Origin: DASVSE01 sp036399715 | GTDB lineage: Bacteria; Bacteroidota; Rhodothermia; Rhodothermales; Rubricoccaceae | Assembly (NCBI GenBank): GCA_036399715.1 | Contig: DASWMO010000117.1 | Coordinates: 1-24,312 of the forward strand | Direction: 5' to 3' | DNA length: 24,312 nucleotides | In this document: positions 19,383-24,312 of the stretch, one piece after another | Layout of the letters: each line of letters opens with the position of its first letter | Numbering within the stretch: position 1 is the stretch's first letter | The notes under the pieces: generated by a model | Seen by the model: the letters and a program-made list of their open reading frames with translations, nothing else | What the model was told of the DNA's origin: nothing | Database searches by the model: none | Made by a program: the position numbers and the translations under genes

Positions 19383-21351
19383 CGGCGGGCTCGGAGTCGA
19401 GCTGAAAGGAGTGAAAGAAACCGCGTCCTCGCACCAAGAGTCCGTCGCCGGTCTCCTCGACATCCAGCTCTTGGCGAGCTCGCGCGTCGAGATCTGCGTT
19501 CCCTTTCCGGAAGAGGGTCAGGAAAAGGATGTCCGGAGACGCTCCTTCGAGCGCGGGTACGAACCCCTGCCGCTCGCTGGAAATGGTGAACGCGACAAAC
19601 TGCTCGGCGAGCCTTGGGACGAGTCGCCCGATCTCGCGACGGATCGTGAGGTCGATGGCGCCCGCTGGACTGTCGACGACAAACGGGAGTTGGAAGTTGG
19701 CCCGGTCGAAGAGCGTCGCGAGAAAGGCGTACGCAACCGCGAGCGTCTCGCCCTGGCTCCCGCCCCGCTGTCCTTCGAGCGAGATCGAGCGGTCCACGCT
19801 CCGGATTCGAATGTCGTTGTCGGGCATGAGAACCTCGATCCTCTTATTCGCCTCGGCACAAATCTGGAGCCCGAGTGCTCTCCGGGCGCGCTCTTGGCTC
19901 TTTGAGAGTAGGCGTATGAGAACGTCCCGTTTCTCCTTGAGCGCGAGGGTCTGGGTGACCTCGGCGTACTCCGTCTCCGCCTTGTCCAATCGGCGGCGGA
20001 GCTCTTTGAGACTGAGGGTCTTGTCGTCAGGGGCTGAATCTGCCGATGCATCGTACTTCTCGACCCGCTCGCTCAGAGTGCGCACCTCGGATTCCAATTC
20101 ATGGAGCTCCTTCATGGCCGCCTCCAGAGTGGGGTCATCCTGGACCCCCTCGCGCTCGATCAACTCCCGTTCGTTCCGTGTCAGGTTCTCAGTCTCAACG
20201 GCCTCGCCGATCTCGGTGAGTAGACGGTCGAGGATGCGGGACGAGCGCGACGGGTCGTCCCCGAGAGCGGCAGCGGCCTCCGATTTAAGCGTGTTGAGCA
20301 GCGCCACATCATCGGAGCCGAGATAGCGACTAGCACGTTGGACGATAGCTGCCCGCGTCTCGCTGTCGAGCGCCCGCCCACAGACGCACTCGTCCTCCTC
20401 AGCTAGCTCTTGGAAGAACTCGCGGGACGCACTCTCGGGCAGCTTGACCCGGTCCAAGTGATCCTTGAGCGAGATCATCTCAGCCCCGAACGAGGCCGAC
20501 AGCGCGTGAGGACTCCGGATGTGCTGAAGCGTTCGTTGGGACACCGCTTGGACATCGGCTGTCGCCCTCTGGAACGAGGCCTCGGCCTCCTGTAATCTCC
20601 TGTTGATCGACGTCTTCTTTGAGAGGTCGTCCTTGTACCGTGAGGTCTTTCGATCCAGGTTTTTACGAAGCGAAGCGAGAGTTGTCCGGTCTCCCTTCGC
20701 AGCAGTCTCCACCTGTTCGATGCGATGTCTCAGGTTATCGAGTGCGTTGCGGCGGCGGCTCATGCCTTGCTCCGTCTTAGCGGTCCTACCGTCCGTCTCG
20801 CGTTCCCAGTATGCCTCGACGTGACCGGCAATCCTCTTGAAGAGGTCGAGCTGGAACAAATCCTCGATCGCGCGGCTCGCGTCAGTATGGTGGGCGTCAA
20901 GGAGCTGGCTCGCGAGCTCTCCGTCGAAGACGAAGAGGCGGACGAATGACTGGCGGAAGAACTGGCGGAGGTCCCGGGGCGGGTGGAATCCCGTCTGGAG
21001 CCCAGAAGAAGGGAGCGTCGTTGAGTACCGGACCTCACCGACCCCGAAGTCGAACTCCAACGTGACCGTCAATGGGCGACTGTTGTGGAGGAGGCGGACC
21101 TGAAAGGAGCCTGTCTCCGAACCTCCCTTCTTTTGGTACCGGAGGATCTCGTCTGGACTTGTGGCCCACCCGTCTGCGCCGGAGAGGGCTGCGCGAAGGA
21201 GTTGGAGTGTAGTGGTCTTGCCAGTCCCGTTCGGCATTTGCAAGAGGACGAGCGGGTGCGCCCCGCCCCCCTCCCGCTCAAGGGACACGTCGCAGTCGGG
21301 GCAACGGAGCCCTCTCGATGTCCATCCAAGGAGCTTGACTTCGGTAGTCAT
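19363..21351 (-). CDS. Rad50/SMC-type ATPase, DndD-like
   Basis: A 662-residue ABC/SMC-family ATPase. The N-terminus has CPDC at 17-20 and a Walker A in QMPNGTGKTTTLQLL (about 38-52). A Q-loop/lobe segment (FRQSFVRLFVFDGELAS) follows, then two long coiled-coil arms (about 170-310 and 400-500) separated by a hinge carrying ECVCG near 320, reminiscent of a zinc hook. The C-terminal half has the ABC signature GGSQGETLA (about 530), Walker B LPFVVDSPAGAID (about 555, with Ser where Glu is usual) and a switch region AFTISSERQG. This layout matches DndD and related defence ATPases. It lies 2 bp after a 68-residue gene and overlaps the next gene by 20 bp. DNA-end or nick sensing by ATP hydrolysis is the expected activity. 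Confidence 0.85.
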   Translation of the reverse strand: MTTEVKLLGWTSRGLRCPDCDVSLEREGGGAHPLVLLQMPNGTGKTTTLQLLRAALSGADGWATSPDEILRYQKKGGSETGSFQVRLLHNSRPLTVTLEFDFGVGEVRYSTTLPSSGLQTGFHPPRDLRQFFRQSFVRLFVFDGELASQLLDAHHTDASRAIEDLFQLDLFKRIAGHVEAYWERETDGRTAKTEQGMSRRRNALDNLRHRIEQVETAAKGDRTTLASLRKNLDRKTSRYKDDLSKKTSINRRLQEAEASFQRATADVQAVSQRTLQHIRSPHALSASFGAEMISLKDHLDRVKLPESASREFFQELAEEDECVCGRALDSETRAAIVQRASRYLGSDDVALLNTLKSEAAAALGDDPSRSSRILDRLLTEIGEAVETENLTRNERELIEREGVQDDPTLEAAMKELHELESEVRTLSERVEKYDASADSAPDDKTLSLKELRRRLDKAETEYAEVTQTLALKEKRDVLIRLLSKSQERARRALGLQICAEANKRIEVLMPDNDIRIRSVDRSISLEGQRGGSQGETLAVAYAFLATLFDRANFQLPFVVDSPAGAIDLTIRREIGRLVPRLAEQFVAFTISSERQGFVPALEGASPDILFLTLFRKGNADLDARARQELDVEETGDGLLVRGRGFFHSFQLDSEPADAVQAP

Positions 21352-21353
21352 GA

Positions 21354-21560
21354 TTATTCAGCCTTGGCGTTGCCATGCTCGGTTGCAGCCGCGGCGTAGA
21401 TGAGGTCCAGACGCCGGTTCACAGCATCTCGGTCGTCTAGTGTCTCGGCGTCGCGGGCCAAGTCGTCCATCCATCGGACTAGCTTGTCAGCTAGCCCTGA
21501 GGGCTGGCCGAGTTCGAGCGCGGACTCCGAGATGGCCTCGGATATCTTTGGGTCAAGCAT
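21354..21560 (-). CDS. 68-residue protein between helicase and ATPase genes
   Basis: It starts at ATG 21560, overlapping the helicase stop by 8 bp (ATGCTTGA), and ends 2 bp before the ATPase start. The protein is acidic and helical (MLDPKISEAISESALELG, then LADKLVRWMDDLARDAETLD, then DRDAVNRRLDLIYAAA). No family is recognised. Tight coupling to both neighbours suggests a stoichiometric subunit, comparable by position to the small middle components of ABC three-component defence systems; that comparison is by layout only. A longer reading from 21614 would overlap the helicase gene by 62 bp. Confidence 0.65.
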   Translation of the reverse strand: MLDPKISEAISESALELGQPSGLADKLVRWMDDLARDAETLDDRDAVNRRLDLIYAAAATEHGNAKAE

Positions 21561-23541
21561 CTGGGGGGTCGGGTCTGATTTGGGACAATGCTTGGAGGAA
21601 TGCGCGGCGGACATCGTCGGCGCTAGGCCCAGAACCGGCTTGATCGGGCGTCCTCACGAAGTCGACGACATGGGCCACTTTGGACGGGTCCCCTGGGTCC
21701 GCCCGGAGACACCGGCCGATCCTCTGGATCGTCTCGAGTCTCGCTCGGTCCGATGAGAAGAGGACGACCGTTCGGAGGGACTGAACGTCGATACCCTCCG
21801 AGAGGCGGTGACAGGTAAGCAGACACTCTATCTCTCCACGTGCAAATCGGTTCAAAATTTCCGGGTCTTCTCCTCCGAAGTAAGTGTGGAAATCGTGTCG
21901 GTGAGCGTGGATAATGTCGAGGACCGCATCCCCGTATTCCACCGTCTCGACGAAGACGACACTCCTCTCCAAGAGGTGGGGGTTGTCCGTGAGGAACGCC
22001 TCGAACACCGGCAGCTTCGCCTCCGACGTCTTGTGGACTCGGGCGAGCTCCCTCCACAACTCCTCCTGCGACATAGGGTCCCCCGCTTTGTTGCGCGCGG
22101 CGGCACGGGCGTACACGCCTTTCAGCCGATCCCGGTCCCTCTGGTCTGGGGTGTAGATGAGGGGGTAGTACTCGAACGGAGCGAGGATGCCACGCCGGAT
22201 CGCGTCATCCAGCCCAAACTCGAAGAGGACGGGGCCGATATGGTCCTCGATGAACGCGTTCCCATCTGCGTCGTACTCGCGATCAGGCGTCGCGCTGAGT
22301 CCGAGCCGAAACCGGACGGCGTCTGACAGACCATCGAGATCAAGCCGGTTGCCGGGGCTGCCGAGGCGGTGGACCTCGTCGTGGATGAGGATTGTCCGTC
22401 CTGCTTCAACGGCTGTGAGACGGCGGAGGGCAGGGGCGAGCTGAGGCCTCGAAATGAGAAGAACGGCACTACGGCTCAGCGCGAAAAAGTCGCGCTGGTG
22501 GTGTCCACCGTAGTGGCGGAGGAGCTTGAGCGACGGATCCCTACCGCTCGCTAGGCCAAGAAGCTGGCCATGCCATTGATCCAGAAGATCGGTCCCGTCC
22601 GCAGTAACGATTACTGTGTCGACAGATCCCTGGTTGAGGAGCGCGTCGCAGATCTGGAGCGCGGTGCGCGTTTTTCCAGTCCCCGTAGCCATGTTGAGCA
22701 CGCCGCGCTCCGCCTTGAGGAACGCCGCCACGGCCTCATCTTGGTGCCGCCATTTGCTCGGCGCACCGGGTTGAATTGCCTGTGGTGGCTTCTTCGACTT
22801 ATACGGGCGCAGGATGTCGGCTGTAGCATCCGTGAAGTCGACAATATCTAGGCCTGCTGTCTTTCCGGCCCACAGCCGGGTGAACTGGTCCTCCTTCCGT
22901 TGGACGCGGCCCTGGGGGTAGTCCCACGACCAGTAGACATCAACCGACTCGAAGTTGTCGATGAGCCCGCCGCGAGTCTCGTTTGCCGACCCTGTGAAGG
23001 CCACTCGGTTCCCATTCCCAGGAGGGTCTCTATCGGAGAAGATCCCGAGCTTCTCGTGGTAAAACCCATGGAGAGGTGTGCCGGAGGGGTCCACCCGGAC
23101 AGCAAGCTTGACGTCTAGACGCCCCTCAGAAATCAGCCATGCCAGCCCTTCTAGTTGTCCTCGAATGAGGCGGTCCTCTACGGATTCGAACGTGCGAGAG
23201 GCAGCCTCGCGAAAGACCTCCGAGCGCGCACGATAACCGTTCCGAATGGACTCCACGTCTCCCTCCTCAAGTCGGGGTGAGCAGACAAGCTCGATCCGGC
23301 CTCCGTTGTCGATGAGGCGCGCCACTCCGCGTGCCACCTGCGCTAGCCCACCGCTCGTGAAGTAGCCGACGGCGCGTCGATACAGGACCGATTCCTGGAG
23401 ACACGGCTCGTAAAACGCCGTAAGCATCGGTCGCTCATCGCTCCTATATGCGATGTCGAGGCTGCCATCGAGCTTTGAGAGATCAACCATTACGGCAGTA
23501 CCAGTGTGGCCGAAGAGCCCCACGCTTCCAGCCAAAGGCAT
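21553..23541 (-). CDS. PLD-nuclease / SF2 helicase fusion
   Basis: A 662-residue two-domain protein. Residues 30-230 form a phospholipase-D-type nuclease: VLYRRAVGYFTSGGLAQVARG, then HGFYHEKLGIF (HxK at 162-164) and GSANET (184-189); one HxK copy is visible, so dimerisation would complete the active site. Residues 260-650 are an SF2 helicase: Q-motif WRHQDEA, motif I MATGTGKT (284-291), motif II DEVH (388-391), motif III LSATPDR (415-421), and motif VI ETIQRIGRCLR. Such fusions act in restriction-like DNA degradation. ATG 23541 is 25 bp after the upstream stop; ATG 23490 (MVDLSKLDGSLD) is an equally good start. It is coupled to the 68-residue gene downstream. Confidence 0.88.
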   Translation of the reverse strand: MPLAGSVGLFGHTGTAVMVDLSKLDGSLDIAYRSDERPMLTAFYEPCLQESVLYRRAVGYFTSGGLAQVARGVARLIDNGGRIELVCSPRLEEGDVESIRNGYRARSEVFREAASRTFESVEDRLIRGQLEGLAWLISEGRLDVKLAVRVDPSGTPLHGFYHEKLGIFSDRDPPGNGNRVAFTGSANETRGGLIDNFESVDVYWSWDYPQGRVQRKEDQFTRLWAGKTAGLDIVDFTDATADILRPYKSKKPPQAIQPGAPSKWRHQDEAVAAFLKAERGVLNMATGTGKTRTALQICDALLNQGSVDTVIVTADGTDLLDQWHGQLLGLASGRDPSLKLLRHYGGHHQRDFFALSRSAVLLISRPQLAPALRRLTAVEAGRTILIHDEVHRLGSPGNRLDLDGLSDAVRFRLGLSATPDREYDADGNAFIEDHIGPVLFEFGLDDAIRRGILAPFEYYPLIYTPDQRDRDRLKGVYARAAARNKAGDPMSQEELWRELARVHKTSEAKLPVFEAFLTDNPHLLERSVVFVETVEYGDAVLDIIHAHRHDFHTYFGGEDPEILNRFARGEIECLLTCHRLSEGIDVQSLRTVVLFSSDRARLETIQRIGRCLRADPGDPSKVAHVVDFVRTPDQAGSGPSADDVRRAFLQALSQIRPDPPDA

Positions 23542-23566
23542 CCCTTCAGAACTGTGAGCTCACCCA

Positions 23567-24312
23567 TCATACACGGTCAGGTAGAGCTGCCCCTGGATCG
23601 TTTACGAGCTTCCGGTACCTGTCGAGTAAAGCTCCATCTCGACGGTACTTTTCCCTTGGCCGTTCTCCGACCATGTAGAGCATTATAGCCTCTATGAAGG
23701 GGACACCCAGACTGTTTTTGACACGTTCCGTCCCGGGTTCCCAGAGGGTTCCTAACCAAGGGTTCTCGTCAAGCCTGAGTGGGATCTGGCTCAGAGTCTT
23801 AACCGCAGACTGGACAGAGTGGCCTCGGTCCATCAATACACGGGACGCTTGAGCGAAGGCCCGTTGAGCGATTGGACGGAATAGGAGATGGCCCTCTTTA
23901 CGGTAATGGGCAGCCACCTCATCGGCGGGGTCAGACGCAAACAGCTCTCTGTAGGATGGAAACGTCTCAGCAAGTGATTCCCAGTAGTCCACATTGAGCT
24001 TGTACATCCTATCTAGCTCTTCGACGTTTGGTCTCATAAACTGGAGGTCCTGCATTCGAGCGCTCCTGCCCTTAATATCGAAGGGGAGCACAAGGGCTTC
24101 GACGATAGCGTAGAGGACGATGATGGTTGTGAGGTGGCGCCCGTCGGAGACTGGGAGGTTCGGCTTGCCCTCCACGAGGACGAACCCTGGTCTGTCTGTG
24201 TACCCAGGGCGGTTGACGAACCCTGACCGGAGAGGCAAATACTCTTCGACCAACCGACGAGTCAATACGGCGAAAGCGTCATCTTCGTCAAGCGCAATTA
24301 TGTCACTCTTCT
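23567..24312 (-). CDS. DGQHR/DndB-like protein, 5' end cut by window edge
   Basis: The C-terminal 247 residues of a protein that continues past the right edge (the frame stays open through codons KSDIIALDEDDAFAVL). The DGQHR-family hallmark appears as DGRH within NLPVSDGRHLTTIIVLYA (bases 24134-24145). A later segment HLLFRPIAQRAFAQASRVL and the ending with PLRLDENPWLGTLW resemble, from memory, DndB-type DGQHR proteins. DndB-type proteins regulate or accompany DNA phosphorothioation gene clusters. It is the most upstream visible gene of the leftward operon, 25 bp before the helicase start. A TTG at 24265 gives an apparent start but is internal to the open frame. Confidence 0.75.
   Translation of the reverse strand, partial: KSDIIALDEDDAFAVLTRRLVEEYLPLRSGFVNRPGYTDRPGFVLVEGKPNLPVSDGRHLTTIIVLYAIVEALVLPFDIKGRSARMQDLQFMRPNVEELDRMYKLNVDYWESLAETFPSYRELFASDPADEVAAHYRKEGHLLFRPIAQRAFAQASRVLMDRGHSVQSAVKTLSQIPLRLDENPWLGTLWEPGTERVKNSLGVPFIEAIMLYMVGERPREKYRRDGALLDRYRKLVNDPGAALPDRV

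Overview
The window is about 24 kb of high-GC bacterial DNA with short intergenic gaps, many ATGA, GTGA or TGATG start/stop overlaps, and little visible Shine-Dalgarno sequence. A Rhodothermota/Bacteroidota-like host (for example a Rubricoccaceae-type genome) would fit the weak ribosome-binding sites and the style of the PadR-like protein. That placement is inference only; no ribosomal or other marker gene is present.

Layout. (1) 1-1914, minus: the N-terminal part of a secreted beta-rich protein that runs off the left edge. (2) 2175-15876: a mobile region bounded by two tyrosine recombinases. At its left is integrase 1 (minus). Diverging from it is a tightly coupled rightward operon: HTH protein, RecA-fold RepA-like ATPase carrying an iteron-like array, RuvC-like resolvase, unknown protein, complete phage tail tape measure protein, HTH/small-terminase-like protein, small unknown protein, and a frame-disrupted excisionase-like gene. 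No capsid, portal, large terminase or other tail gene is visible. Cargo follows: a membrane-anchored PadR-type regulator with its own promoter, then a small gene plus a Schlafen/AlbA_2 protein. Last comes a phage-like early region with a leftward HTH repressor, an operator-rich divergent gap, four small rightward genes and integrase 2. (3) 15999-17936: an OLD-family ATPase/TOPRIM nuclease, convergent with an unknown gene at 18025-18462. (4) 18616-18697: a strong terminator followed by the 3' half of a tRNA-Ala gene with no 5' half, which is the footprint of site-specific integration. Its orientation places the integrated island to the right. (5) 18897-24312, minus: a coupled five-gene operon of DGQHR/DndB-like protein (cut by the right edge), PLD-nuclease/SF2 helicase fusion, 68-residue protein, Rad50/DndD-like ATPase, and 161-residue partner. 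It reads as a Dnd-related DNA-modification or restriction-type defence system, although no DndC-like sulfurtransferase lies inside the window.

The strongest leads are the tape-measure-only mobile element, the Dnd-like operon in a tRNA-Ala island, the 9-bp iteron-like array inside the repA-like gene, and several long perfect inverted repeats with no obvious conventional role.
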